A stretch of DNA of 64,000 nt from Elmis aenea (lineage: Eukaryota > Arthropoda > Insecta > Coleoptera > Elmidae), in the NCBI GenBank assembly GCA_947652605.1, contig OX393577.1, positions 32,305,466 to 32,369,465 of the forward strand. The letters run 5' to 3'. Shown piece by piece: positions 11,005 through 24,209 of the stretch. Position numbers and translations under genes: made by a program. Positions within the stretch are counted from its first letter, which is position 1. Each line of letters begins with the position of its first letter. Below the pieces are notes generated by a model. That model saw only the letters and a list, made by a program, of their open reading frames with translations, did no database searches and was not told where the DNA came from.

Positions 11005-12706
11005 GTACAGTGGAAATTGTTTAACACGATACCAGGGAGACTAAAATATTTTTTCGTTTTAAAGTTTTGTGTTGAAAGAAGTATGTATACAAAAAAACTT
11101 ATTATGTTGATGCTTTAAGCAATTCCATTTTAACTTTAAGCGAAACAGCACGCGCTAATTTTTATGCTAGCGAACTGTTAAGGGAGATATAGTTACGAAT
11201 TTTCTACTTTTTGTGCTTCTGAGATGCAAAATATTTTCGTGTTTCATGTAAAAAAATAAAATAAATGGATAAATTACATGGCATTTCGTCGGGAGCAGAA
11301 TATTATTTCGTGTTAGCCGATTTTTCATGTTACACGTTTTCGTCTTAAACGGTTTACATTACACTGTAGGTACCTATATTTTGTATAAAATTAAAAAATA
11401 AACTACTGAAGAATTTTTAACACGGATTCAATCTACAAACTACACGAAGTATAAACTTCAGAGAGTAAATGTAGCAAAAATATTTTTATAAGTATTAAAA
11501 ACCAAGTTGTGATTCTGTGACAGATTCTGTGACATTGCTGATATTAAATTCTAATAACGAATTGCTGAAAATAATGTATGCAGTTATTTGCAATACACAG
11601 CAAACAATATTTCAATTTTGTAATATAGCATGAAAATTAATCGCAAGGAGGAATATGCTTCTGTTCCTTTTATAGGTTTTGCGATTTATAAAACATATAC
11701 CTACTGGTTTTTGTGTTAGTTTTGAAATAACCTGTTTTAATATAAACACGTTAATAGTCTTTTAAATAACAAGAGTTGTAAGAACTCGTGTTTTGTAGCA
11801 TACTTTTTCTACGATCACATAATATTTAATGGGTGTTTTAGTTAATAGCAAACACACTTGTACGTACGCTGTTAACGTTAACTGTCAAATTTGAGGTGAG
11901 TCTACTTTGACATTTCTAAAAAAAACTGCCTTTTGCTTACCGTGCGTATAGATCCACTTACTATGAATGCAGGCTGTACGGTAATAGTCATTTACAATAG
12001 TGGTAGTAAAAAAAATTTACAGGGCGGCAAAAGTTCAAATGAATGTTAAACGTTCTATTTGTAATGCAAACAGATGATGCGAAAGTGGTAATATAACCTC
12101 ACTTGTAATTTTCTTAATGGTTTAAAAGATAAAATATAAGTAATTGTCTTTTCAAGAAATTCATTGTAATAGGTGACGACTTCTAAGTAAGTTTCCAGCT
12201 GTTCCCTACATTTCCTTATATTCAAACTGCACTACAAATTCATGTGTAAGGGAGGATTTCTACAGGCTTTCAGTTCCAGATGCTATGGTAAAAAGCTATT
12301 TGAAATTCAGATAACACCGCTTATGTGCACGAAGAATCAAAATTACAGTCGAAAATCAGAATTACATCAAGTTCATCGTATTCGTGAAATAGATACAAAT
12401 TATAAGATTATTATTAACTTTATTAATACATTACTTTTATCTAACGTGATGAAATATAAATTTAGGTTATACTTAAAAGTTCTCAGATCACTAATGGAAA
12501 GATTGTAAATACACCTGGGAGCAAATAAAAAGTTAAAATTTATTTTAATTTTATCTACACTTTGCGCTTACTAGCGTCAATAATATTTTAGTATACAATT
12601 TTTAATTTAAATCTGTTATATTCTCAAAGCTAATCGTTTCCCTTAGAAAACTTATTTACTGTTTTAAAATAAGCCTGAAGTAATTAAGAGTATAAAGTTT
12701 TGTAAA
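11005..12706. other. intronic stretch, nothing recognised
   Basis: AT-rich. It contains a short palindrome GTTAACGTTAAC near 11870 and an 88-codon open frame at 12242-12508 without recognisable similarity, probably chance. Confidence 0.4.
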
Positions 12707-12868
12707 TACTGGGTGGACCAAAAGTCACATTCTAGTATTAAAATATATTTTAATGTATTGGTTATTTTTTGATTGTTTTTTTTTTTTGGAAAAGAGAAAT
12801 ATTGGAAACTTTATTAGAAATATTTTAAAACATATGCAATCAGAAAAATACTTTTGGCCAATCCTGTA
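12707..12868. mobile_element. short mariner-like MITE, 162 bp
   Basis: Left end TACTGGGTGGACCAAAAGT and right end ACTTTTGGCCAATCCTGTA form imperfect inverted repeats starting and ending at TA. The tip resembles the TACAGGGTG ends found throughout the window. The open frames across it on both strands are shadows of the repeat. Confidence 0.65.
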
Positions 12869-15725
12869 TACGCATAAGCGACGAAAAACAATATACAAAA
12901 ATATTACAACAACAAAACAGTATATAGACAACATTTAACATTTTATTTATTTATCTCAGAATTTGTCTATTTTTTTTGCATTAATAAGTATTCAAAAAGT
13001 AAAACAAGTTTGTTTTGGTAAATGAAAACACTCTATCTACTTCAACTGACTCAAGAAAACCTCTAGTGTTCAAAGTTTTCCACTTTAGTAATTCAGGAAT
13101 AGTTGTTTGAAGCTTTAGGTGGGATTTGCTTTCACATAAGAATCTTCAAAGCTGCTGCATTTATTGTACCTAAATTGATTTTACTACCAGGTGATTTTAT
13201 TCACTTATGTTTTCGAGATAAAGTTTAAGTAAATCTTTATTATATTTTATATGGCCTTGTGTTTTTCTGTATGTTATTGTTTTGGTCTATTTGTTATATA
13301 TTTCTGAGCTACGTACCGTCCTTTGTTTCGTTCTATTACAGATTTGTATTATAAACGCTTCTCCTGGAAGCGGAAGAGCTAACTTAAAAGCCTCACGTAC
13401 ACCCTAAAATAGACGCTAGAATGAAAGTTACTTAACATTCTAGTCGTATGGCGGAGAAAGGCTATCATACAACTTCAACTAAAAAAGCTTAAGAATCTAC
13501 GTTATAAATATAGAGATTTTCTTTAGTAAGTTGTCGACTTTTTGCATAAACAGTTTCTTTTTAAAATTTACAGCCAATTATTATTGATGAATGAATCGAT
13601 GATAACATCGGTATTGAAAAAGTAAAAGCGGAAAAAGCAATGAAACCTGTTTTTCTTGATTTTTTTTTAAAGGAGCGTAATTGTTTTAAAATAAAATGCA
13701 CACAACAATAATAAACTGTTTACATCTCCTTTATAATTTTGATTCGTTTTAATAGCTCCAAAGCGTCTTAATACAATAAATTGATGCCTTTTAAATACTA
13801 ATTTATCCAGTTAGGAAATTAAATAAAAATAGAAGAAACACATGCGTAATAGGTAATATACAAAGTTAATAAAAAAATGTAAAATGTATAGAAAACTAGT
13901 TTTACGCGAGGGTTTAAAAAGCTTTAATGAAAAAATGAAAATATGAATTAATACGATCACTTTGATTGTAGAATTGTTGTTTTTGTAAAACTTTTCGTTG
14001 TATTCATAATACAATTGGCTTTGTAACTGCAATTATACTGAAGTGTATTTATAGATTATAGATATTTTGTACCAAAAATCATGTCCATTTTTTAACATAT
14101 CTATTGGTAGCACACCACAACAAACCGTACCTAAAGTATACATCCCTTAATGCTTAATGTATTGTTTTTATTGTTAAGAAACTTGATTGTTTCGAAAATC
14201 CCAAGATATTAGTTTTTATTTGACAGATTAATGAAAGAAAGCACAACCGAAAAGTGTTTTGTCAAAAAACTTTTTTAAAATGAGGTCTAAATCGGTAACT
14301 TTAAGCCAGATCTTGCGTTTGTAAGTAATTCGTTTTGGGCGTAATATTTAATCAAATAGTATCAAGACAGCTACTATTTTACCTGTTAAAATGCGGTATA
14401 CTATACCACTATACCATAGTATTACTGCTTTATTAAGACGTTTATTAAATTTTATAGCTTTTTCTTAAGGTAATTAAAATAAGTTTTCCTTTAGTTATCC
14501 CGTCCATAACGTAACACCGCAATTACGAAAATAAACATTGTGAAATATAAAGTGCATTCATTCTGTAGAAGGTGATTACAAAGGGAAGGGTTAATGTCTT
14601 ACAAGTTGGAGAACTTGGGGTATATGAATCAACCCCAATATTATTAGATTACGTTCCTAGGGAGTCTTACCGAGCAGTTTACATAACTTGTTAGTTTGCA
14701 TAAGATCTTCATCTCATCAAGAGTCACCTGAACAAATTGTTTTAACCTTCAAGAAAACGAGCTGCTTTCTCATTAGATTATCTTAAATTTTGCATTGGGT
14801 CTTGATAATCAGCAAAGACTATGATTACGAATAGTAGAATTTAACTTTCAGTAGCAATTATTCTAGCAGGTTTCGTATAAAAAAATTCAGATTTTAAATA
14901 CTTTCATTTTCTTGATACTATCTTACTATTTCTTGTCAAAGGTAAAGATACCGGTAATTATCTTTCTTAATGCTTTCATTTATTTGCCCTTATTATTAAA
15001 ACATCAATCAAGCGTGAACAAGCGAGTTCGACGTTATAATAATATTTTTATTGTTCAAGAAAAAAAAAATGTATAAGTATAGATTATATGCCTTATTTCT
15101 AAAAAAATCTTATGTTGAAGACAATCTAAACTAAAGAACAAGTAAAGCACTTAAAAAAAAAAAATTTTAGAAATAAAATAAGTAAATTTTTATGAAATTT
15201 GCACATATTAATGTTCAAAAAACACCAGATGAAAATATATAAGGATTCAAAATGTTTTAAAATATTAAACTTTCATAAGTAAATAAGTACAAAGCAGTTT
15301 TTTTAATTAAAAATTTACAAAGATTCTGTTTTCCGGCATATGTTCAACGAAGTATGAAAAAATGGTAATACTTTGTTTAATTAATTTTTGAACATAGAGA
15401 TAAAATTGTTATTAATTGTATTTCAATAGGAAATCAAAACAACTTTAATTGACTTTGTAGCTATTGATATAAGGATTTAAGGTACGAAAATAAATTACTT
15501 TTAATCCAATAATGTTACCTAAACGTTGAAATATATAATAATTTTTGACGCTTCATTTGAAATAATTTTAAATAATTGGATTTTTTTTTGTGGATGCTTT
15601 TAGTATAAAATGTAAGATAGCTTCTAAATTTTTATATAAATTATTTATTTATTTAATTGGTTTAGACCACTGAAGAAGGACCAAATAATTCGAAAGGGTT
15701 TTGTTATTGAGAACTTTATTGGTCC
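12869..15725. other. intronic stretch, nothing recognised
   Basis: About 2.9 kb of AT-rich sequence. A small hairpin CTTCTCCTGGAAGCGGAAGA occurs near 13360. The frame at 13811-14032 (-) is low-complexity. Confidence 0.4.
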
Positions 15726-16286
15726 TAAAGTCTGTTTTATACTATAGATACTATTTTTTCGTTTAAGAAAATCGTATACGATTTTCTAGTACGGTGTCAA
15801 TCAGAAATTAAAAATCTTGAACGAAAAATTCGTACGAAATTACTACCGCCCTAAATGCGTCCAATTAGCATGGGCGCATGCGTATTCTACTGTAACTGTA
15901 TCTGACCGCATGTCATTTGTGGGTTAGGTTAACTGAAACAATCAAACGATGTTAAATACTACTTATTACCGTTAATCCCTCACAATTTATTTTGTAAGAA
16001 TAAATATGTAGAATGGAACAAGTGTTAAATATACGTTAAATTTGAAAATGATTCGCTTTTTGTTCTGTGATCAAATTGAACATTTGACACGATTACTCAA
16101 GCTGACAACAAAATATGATAAAAGTTACTAAAAAGTAACCAAAATATATTGGAGTTTTCGTACCAAAAAGTAGTACAATGTAAATGGTTCATATTTCCCA
16201 TGCTAAATTCTTGAACGAAATTTTTGTATTAAAAATCGTATACGATTTTCTTAAACGAAAAAATAGTGTAGTATAAAACAGCCTTA
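15726..16286. mobile_element. MITE with about 55-bp inverted ends, 0.56 kb
   Basis: Both ends carry CTGTTTTATACTA followed by CTATTTTTTCGTTTAAGAAA and ATCGTATACGAT in inverse orientation. The ATCGTATACGAT core is itself palindromic. Flanks are TAA and TTA, so the exact duplication is unclear. The interior is noncoding. Confidence 0.8.
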
Positions 16287-16506
16287 ATTAGCAATTATGT
16301 CAAAAGTTTCAAATTTTTACGTAGTGCGTTCGTCACTAAGAAAAAACGTAAAATAGTTTATTATACGGATGTATGCATGAATGTATGTCATGTTTTAAAA
16401 AATAAAATAATAATATGTAGCAATATAAATAAATTCTTACCGCACACAACCATTATAATATTATGGGCATATCTATTAATTTAAGTAAATATTATCAAAA
16501 TACTTA

Positions 16507-17134
16507 TACAGGGTGTGTAAAAATTGGCGGAAGCGCTACGCGTATCGATGTTCTTCGTAAAATTCTAAGTCGAAAATCTTAATACGAAAATGTTGTACCA
16601 TGCTTGCTGTGTCTCCAAGAGGTCCTCAAAGTTTTGACATTTAGTCCTTTAATAAGCGTTATTATTTAATACTTGTAAATGAAAAAGCTGATATTTGGAA
16701 TAAAAATAAATTTCGAATAGTATTTTTTCTTAGATATTGTGTTTTTCCTTTCAAAAATTGGTGTTGCAAAAATGTAAATCACTGATTTGAATGAAAATAA
16801 TACATATGGCACCATTGTCATTAGCTGTCATCTCTGTTTTCCTCGTAATTATTTCTAGTTTGTGTTTTACGATACCCAAAAGTTTGCAGCTATGTTTACG
16901 AACTGAAGGCTTTCAGTTCGAACAAAAATTGTAAATACCTAAGTAAAAATTGCTGTTAAAAAAATGTCCAAACGCAAATCAATGTATGCAATGTTGCCAA
17001 TTTTTTTTTCTTTTAATGGTTCCTAAGGCCATAGGAAGCATGGTACAACATTTTTGTATCAAGATTTTCGAATTAGAATTTTACGAAGAACATCGTCACG
17101 TGTAGCGCTTCCGCCAATTTATACACACCCTGTA
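16507..17134. mobile_element. TACAGGGTGTGTA MITE, 628 bp
   Basis: Ends TACAGGGTGTGTAAAAATTG and the inverse CAATTTATACACACCCTGTA extend as imperfect inverted repeats for roughly 130 bp (GGCGGAAGCGCTACGC shared, then a segment with TTGTACCATGCTT). TA lies at both tips. It belongs with the mariner-like TACAGGGTG elements of this window. Confidence 0.85.
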
Positions 17135-19364
17135 TGTACTATGAAATTTTGGTCAGGTTTTAAATAATTTACTGCCAGGGAAAAATCTTTATAGGTACAC
17201 TGTTTCCAGTGAGGTGTAAATTTTGTTCTGTGTTTCTTGTTTTGGGGAAAAGACGATTCAAACGAGTAGAAGTGGCAACCTTATTGTTAGTTTAAACGAA
17301 TAATTATTGCATATTGTATTTTATGATATTTAGAGATTCGAAATAAGCAGGACGGTTGAACAAAATAATTAAAAAAAGTATCAGTATAACGTACAAATAA
17401 ATAAATGCATTTTATCTTGGAATAATTTTTGGAAGAAAAAACAATTTTATTAAAGTTTATTTTTTTTATGAAATGGATCCTATTATGATATGCCTATTAA
17501 ATATTCTTTAATAACTAAAAGTTAGCTACTTTAACCTTTAACAAATAAAAGACTACAATGATTTTTGGTTAAAATATAATCAGTCGTTTAAAACTTCAAA
17601 TGTAACTATTTAGTAGAACAACATATTCTAAAATAATAAATAAAATTGTATATAAATATACTAAAAACGAGTTACAAATTCATTTTAATATAATAGCAAT
17701 ATTTGTTTTTTTTTTTAATGAGTGATAAATTAGAATTGGCACCCGGGCGGACAGTACCCTTGGCGCGCCCCTGGTTAAACCTACAGGTGAAAGGTGTTTG
17801 GAAAAATAAAAATAAAAACAAAAATATTTTTATCTAATGGAAAACAACTATTATACTTAATCAGTTTTATGGTTACATTACTTATTTTCTTAAAAATAAT
17901 TGCACTGCATAAAAGTTTGCTTTTCATTCAAGTACGCGATGTGTTTCGTCCATCACGTCTATCAAAAATAAACAAACTTTAAATGCACATAATTTATGTT
18001 TTTGCATTTGTTTTAACACGAAAGGTGTGTTTTTTGTGTATTAATTATCTACCTAAGAATGTTGATGTGACGGTATAACAAACAATGTACCGCACACGTG
18101 CATATTTTTCAATTATATAGTAGTTTTCATGCCAGATATTTGCATCACGTTGTCTCATTTACATTTAGTGTTTAATATTTATTAATCGGTTTAATTTAGT
18201 ATAAAAGATTCCGATAATGCTGCGATTTTTTATTTTTCAGTGAGAGGTTTATCGTGTCGTAATTTTTATCTTGCCCTTGTTCCAATATCTGCAAACAACT
18301 CAGTAGCAGAAATAACGATCATTTTTGATCCATTTGTATCTCCCTTGTTATTGTAGCTGTCTTGATAGATTGTCAATAGTAGATGTATTTGATTTTTCGT
18401 TTTCGATCTTTACAACTTGTATTCTTAAATTAAATTAATTTATCAATTTATTGGGCAATTTTAAAAGTATTTAACATTAGTAGTTGCTAATTTCGATAAC
18501 CTACTAGTACATATTACTGTACTAGTAGGTATAAGTAAAAGCTGAAATTTATTTTCAAAAATGCAGACCACGTTTGCGGTGTTTTTGCCTTGGTGCTAAT
18601 TTATATACCCACAGAGGTCAACTTTTGCTTAATTCGAAAATTAAAAAAGACCAAATAAAGAATAATTAACATATTATACTCCTGTACAATTATTGTGTAG
18701 TTCCAGGTGATGTAATTTATGTCGAATTGAGGTTTATATTCCAAGAAGTTGACTTAATGGTTAAGAGTCATATACGGTACTGCAATTTTATTGTTCAAAT
18801 ATATCACGAAAAACAAAGCCGCAATAAAGTTACAACAAAAACGTATGTTCGTGTGATATCCGTATCTTTACTTTAGCCTCATATACCAACCGCATTTATG
18901 AAGTTATATCTTTAAATTGAACTATTAACTTATCTTATCCCTCAAAATTTCGAGTAATAGCTGAGCCAATAGAGGTTCTGTAAACCTCAACATGTAATCA
19001 AGCTTTATTAGGGTAGATAGCTAGGTGCAGATGAGATTTCCCGAAGCGGGTTAAACGTTATATAACAGAGACTTGTGTAGTTTGTAATTTAACGGCAAAT
19101 CGCCTAGCTTTTTGCTATAGGCAACACAGTTTTATTGGTTTAAAATATTGCAAAAAAGCAATGAAAAGTAAATTAAAATTGTATCAAGTTAAACACAGGA
19201 AATTTGTTTTATTTTATTATCAAATATATGTGTTTGAAATAAAATATTTTTTTGTAAATCACGAAAATCAGTTATTTAAAAACAATTTTATAAGCGGCCG
19301 GAAGTTGTAAATAAAACAATAGTTTTTTTGATATCTGAATTCTTACACTGTTACGTGCAGCAAA
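17135..19364. other. intronic stretch with a small perfect hairpin
   Basis: ACCTACTAGTACA (18499-18511) and its exact inverse (18518-18530) flank a 6-base loop. A GC-rich scrap at 17738-17772 (GGCGCGCCCCTG) resembles a hAT terminus without a partner. The rest is AT-rich without recognised content. Confidence 0.5.
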
Positions 19365-19832
19365 AAGTTTGTTCCAACAAGGCTATGTACGAGCCGGTGA
19401 ACGATCAGTGTATACGCAGTGTCGATATCATGTTCCAGCAGAGTCTGATACTTTATCGGACGGTTAGTTGGTTGTTCCAGCAGTTATCGGATGCAATTAT
19501 GAACTTGTTTGTGGACGGTAAAAACAGTACATGAACGATCAAGGCAAAGACTATCGCTGGAATTTTACACGCATGCGCTGTTCACGACTAACGTGGATTT
19601 TGTAGCTCTGCATCACTCTCCCAGTTCCATGCTAGTATGTATTGCTTTTTAAGACGTTTACAATGCTTAAACTTCTATGAATTCAATAGACACAGATGTC
19701 ATTTACAGTTAGAAATGTCGTTAAAGCGTTTCAGCAGCAGCTAATACTTATTAATACATAGTTGACGTATCTGCAAAAATCAGTTGATGTATCAATACAT
19801 GAATAAGTATAAAATGCACTGCCGGGCCAAAT
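19365..19832. mobile_element. GGTTTGTTCCAGCA MITE, copy 1 (no nested inserts)
   Basis: Parallels the copy at 24869-25918 from GTTTGTTCCAACAAGGC to CTGCCGGGCCAAATCTA. Shared internal marks are CGGACGGTTAGT, CAGTACATGAACGA, ACGCATGCGCTG and GTCATTTACAGT. The motif GTTCCAGCAG recurs several times inside. It shows the state of the family without the two insertions seen in copy 2. An open frame at 19328-19534 lies in it by chance. Confidence 0.75.
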
Positions 19833-20817
19833 CTAAATTTTTGGGTCAATTTTAGATTTTAAATAGATAGAGGCGACATTGTCATTAGTCGTGATCTACA
19901 AACATAAGTATAAACAATAATTAACTTATTTAACGATTGCAATGAATTCCACTTCATAAATAGCAATAACAGGTTTATGCGGCAGGGATTTCATCATTAT
20001 AAAAATGTTATTTCCAACAAAATGTAAATAAGGAAGTTTCACAAATACGAATAAATAAATGATTTTCGTTAAGTAGCAATATGGATTATAAATCGAATCA
20101 AAATGAAATTTTCGATAAACGTTGGTCCTCTTTCCACCCTCTACCGGTTGCTAGAAATGACTTCCGGGAAAACATCAAAGCTTCCTTTAAGTTAAAAATT
20201 GAATATCTTTACCCATCCAAATTCTGTAGTATATCGGTGTTCATTTTCATTAGCAGAAACTTATTTAGGTATACTAGAACAAATATTAGTTATTGTAAAA
20301 CTTTGGGTGTTTTTATTTCATAAATATTCGCCGTTTTTAATGCAATAAATGTAGGATTTCTGGAAGCCTCATTTTATCCGTTTATATTCCCCTGTTCTCT
20401 CTTTATGGGGTCATTTTGAAGGTTATACCATTTCGTCTTTAGTAACATTGCAGTAGGCTTTAGGAATTTCCACCCCATTTATGAAGCTTAATGGACATAT
20501 TGGGTAACATATTAGATCGTATGTAATGTACTGTACACCGTACATAAATATAAATACATTGAACAAGTCGATTGTACTTATTATATATTGTTTGCGTATG
20601 GTAATTTAATATGAACAATAAATGATAAAGGTATATCATTTCAAAATAACATAATTTTAAAACTGAACAAAGTATGGCATCAACATAGAAGTCGTTAAAA
20701 ATATAATACAAATACAACCGATAAAGGTTATTCAACCAAAGGTTCTAATAATTATATTTCGTTTACAAAATTAATTTTGGTTGTCTATTTAAATGTTTTA
20801 GTGCACATAACGCTATT
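19833..20817. other. intronic stretch, nothing recognised
   Basis: AT-rich. Frames at 20081-20323 (+) and 20460-20735 (-) have no recognisable similarity and biased composition. Confidence 0.4.
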
Positions 20818-21660
20818 ACAGGGTGTCCATATTTGAAGCTTAACATAGGTATCTCGTTTATCTTAAGAGCTACGAGATCGGTTAAATTGGAACAAAGTAG
20901 CAAATTTGATGTGGAATTCAAATTTGAAAACCTTTATTTTTTAGGTCTTGAAAATATAAAAAGTTTATTAAAACAGTTGTTAATTCTCTACAGTCTATAT
21001 TCTATATTCTATATATTAGATTATGTGTCAGACTTTTCGTCTGTTTTGGACCATTACAACGTTGTTATTTTTTATGGCTGTCATATTGAATATTGCATTA
21101 ACAGATTAACAGATACTTTTAAACACAATGATATCAAATATTACATGAAAATTTGGAGAATAAACTTCTTATCTAGAAGGGCCATGATACTTTTCTTTTC
21201 ATTTCGCAATTATATAATATGCAGTATCACATCAAGAAAGAAGTCGTCTTATACTCACACAATAATGATTTTTCGTCAAAATATAATAAAACACAATAAG
21301 AAAACTTATAAACTGTTAATTACTAAAGCAATCGTGTTTTGTTTAGTCAAAAAAGTACAACGATTTTGGGAAAAATAATAAATAACTTTTAAACTAATTT
21401 TTCTGATTTTTTTAATACTTATTTTTTAATGCACTATCGAATTTAAAATTTAATTCTCTATCAAAAACAATAAAAAAGTGTACCATATCATTTCAAAAAA
21501 AAAGTTGACTATCGCCAGTCTAACATATCTCATCGTAAAAAAAACATTTGAACGTCATTCCGTAGAAAATTTTCTACGATTTACAAAAATACAAGATTGA
21601 TAAGGGGTTTTCTTTTAAAATAACAAAGTTATAGGGGTGCGGCAGTCAAACTAAATCCCG
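20818..21660. repeat. possible degenerate TACAGGGTG element
   Basis: Begins with TTACAGGGTGTCCATATTTG and is followed by a 181-codon frame (20833-21378, +) of AT-rich composition with no known domain. Repeat arms of other elements in this window also keep frames open, so I do not call it a gene. No matching right end was found; the boundary near 21660 (AATCCCGGTATT) is a guess. Confidence 0.3.
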
Positions 21661-22493
21661 GTATTTAAATAAAAAAGTATAAACAGTCGTAAGAAAATTT
21701 CGTTTTAATTTTACGTGTTTTAAAATTACTTTCTAAAGATAAACACATTTTTTAATTTTCGTTATTATTGATTGATAAAATATAGTTTAAAACATCGTTC
21801 GTGTATAAATATATTCTAGGAAAATAAAACTTTATGAAAATCAAAACAAAAATAATTTTCTTGGAGCTTAAAACAAAAGAGGTGGTGAGAACGAGAAGTA
21901 AAACGGAAACAGTCTCTCACGAACTTACTTACGGTATCATTTTCTAAAAGCAGCTTTCAAAGAAACGTGCTGTCATTTATATCTACTTTTGAGAAGTTAA
22001 CGAACTCGATGTTTTACAGCACAAATCTAAGCGTCATGAGTGATTTGAAACAAATTTTATGTTCCCAAACAACAGATTAGTGTAAAATATATTTTATATA
22101 CACTTGTAATATCATCTACATTTATATTGACTTCAGGGGTGAATCCGTGGGGGAGGCCAAGGCTATGTAATAGTACAGTTGATCCTATCTATTCCACCCT
22201 TTCACACATAGATCCCTACTCAGTAAAAGTTGCCAATTTAGTTGTAGTGGTACTTTCAAGGGGCGTATGGGAATGATTCTCTTCTGCAATATTTTTTAAA
22301 CGTATTAAAACGAAAGTAAAGATGTCATACGCAAAATAACAGTTATTCTGCAGAATTTGTAAATAAGATACTCGTAATTAGGGAATAAAAAAGCAACAGT
22401 TTGATGGAAAATAATTGTCAGAGCAAAATTTTGTTTTGAATTAAAGTTATTTATTGCATAATGAATATTATCAACAAATGTGATTGTATGTAA
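21661..22493. other. intronic stretch, nothing recognised
   Basis: AT-rich, with a less AT-rich patch at 22130-22270 that matches nothing known to me. Confidence 0.4.
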
Positions 22494-22945
22494 GCCTCGT
22501 TCACAAAGTGACACTAAAGCGTGACACTAATGCGGTGGCATTAAATTCCGTAATAGCGTCATCGTCTGAATAGCCTAAAGTTGCAATGCCGTGACGCTAG
22601 TGCCGTAACGTAAAGCCTCGTTCATAGGGTGACACTGACGTCGTGACATATAATGGATTTAAGGCCACGACTGCTTGACATTCGCTGTTACGGCACTAGG
22701 TATTTACACGTAATATGATATATTTGAGGGTAGCGACGCTAAATACTTTAGTTGTGTGGAAAATGGCCCCGGTTGTATCTGCAGTAGATGTTGTAGAACT
22801 ATATTCGGAAATAGATTTATACCATAACCGCAGATGTTATAGGAAATGTTTTAAAAACGTTATCACAACAAAATTTAATATTCGCTGCCAGTCAGTTGCA
22901 TGACATCGCTACTGCCACGGCACTAGCGTCATTTTGAGAGGCGTC
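22494..22945. mobile_element. possible PIF/Harbinger-like MITE, GCCTCGTTCACA family
   Basis: GCCTCGTTCACAAAGTGACACT at the left tip is repeated in diverged form at 22615 (GCCTCGTTCATAGGGTGACA), and the inner part is full of GTGACACTA/GTGCCGT permutations. The right side ends with GAGAGGCGTCGTTCGC. The GCCTCGTT(T/C)ACA tip is like that of the MADF element at 29744. Boundaries are approximate. Confidence 0.45.
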
Positions 22946-22989
22946 GTTCGCGATTGACTTTTACGTGACTTGCAATAAATACTTTGGTT

Positions 22990-23339
22990 CAGCGTTTCCC
23001 AAACTGTGGTCCGCGGCCCAGTACCGGTCCGCAGAAAAAATAATGCCGGTCTTCAAAAAATTAAAAAAAAAACATTTTTTTGGCATACTTTTACGAAAAT
23101 TCGCTCATCGCACATGTAGTAGTGCGCTAGCTGACCACTGGTGGTTAAGTGAGTACTACCTTTAATTTGCAATTTATTGAGTTTAATAACGTCTATTTAA
23201 AATAAATAACCTGATTTTTTATTAACCCATTTATTAAAAATTAAAATTAGCACTCTAAATAATATATGTTTTTTACATAAAAGAGGGTCGGGTAAAAATT
23301 TTACAAAAAATACTGGTCAGAGAAGTTTGGAAAACGCTG
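22990..23339. mobile_element. hAT MITE, 350 bp
   Basis: Terminal CAGCGTTTCCCAAACTGTGG and the inverse GTTTGGAAAACGCTG. Flanks CTTTGGTT (22982-22989) and CTTAGGTT (23340-23347) are an 8-bp duplication with one change. The CCGCGGCCCAGTACCGGTCC block after the left tip is typical of hAT MITEs in animals. No transposase is present. Confidence 0.9.
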
Positions 23340-23347
23340 CTTAGGTT

Positions 23348-23754
23348 GATCGCGATCGACATGATGATCACCACTATGTGAATTAATGATTTGTCATGTA
23401 AACAAGACAACTCCCATTACGTTTTCTTCAAGATTTCAGCAAGTTGGGTGGTACATTTGTGTAAAACGGCTAAAAGAAATGGAAAAATAGAAAGCAGCAA
23501 GATATTTGACATCTTCAGAATAAGCCATCAGAATGATTGACGTCAAAAAAATAAATTTTATTCATGAATATGACAAAACAGGAAAATTATCATATCAGAT
23601 TACATATAAGATCTGAAGATATAAAAAATACTTGTTCGCTACTATTATTTTTAAATATATTCATTATACTTTTTCAAAAATATTGTATTTTACAAAAAAT
23701 ATTTAGAATGTTCATTATTGTTTTTTTTACAGAAAATAATATACCATTATGTAT
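23348..23754. other. intronic spacer, nothing recognised
   Basis: AT-rich sequence between two MITEs. The 69-codon frame at 23564-23773 is low-complexity. Confidence 0.4.
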
Positions 23755-24144
23755 TACAGTAAATTCTCTCTAAATGCAACATTGTTAGATTCAAATGTTT
23801 TTTAAAAAATGCATTTATAGAAAAAAGATGCATTTAGAGAGTAAAGGAAACCATTTTTTTAAAATATTTTTAAAATCTTTTTATTATACAGGGTGTTGCA
23901 TTAGGTAAAAAAAAATGTCTTTCACTTTAGTATTTTCAAGTTTATTTAAAATTTCACACTTATCCTTAATCGTTAAATTAACTTTCTTCATGATTGATTG
24001 ATTGACTGTGACACTGACAGTTTTTACTACAGGTAGCTTGATTTTTGAAAGTTGCGTTTATAGAATGTTTTTGCATATATGGAGTAATGCATTTATAGAG
24101 TATGATGCACTTATAGAAGTTGCATTTATAGAGAATTTACTGTA
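23755..24144. mobile_element. Tigger/pogo-like MITE, 390 bp
   Basis: Ends TACAGTAAATTCTCTCTAAA and the inverse TTTATAGAGAATTTACTGTA, with TA as target site. The tip CAGTAAATTCTC resembles Tigger/pogo termini. The sequence TGCATTTA(T/G)AGAG recurs several times inside. A TACAGGGTGTTGCATT motif at 23886 suggests mixing with the TACAGGGTG family. Confidence 0.8.
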
Positions 24145-24209
24145 TTATGAGACAGCATCATTGCATATTCTGCGAAAAGTTCGAACTATGATGATCATAA
24201 ATAGCTTAA

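Noticed and set aside
20833..21378. 181-codon open frame
   Set aside because: Biased, AT-driven composition, no domain, and it starts at a TACAGGGTG-type tip. It is more likely repeat sequence that happens to stay open.
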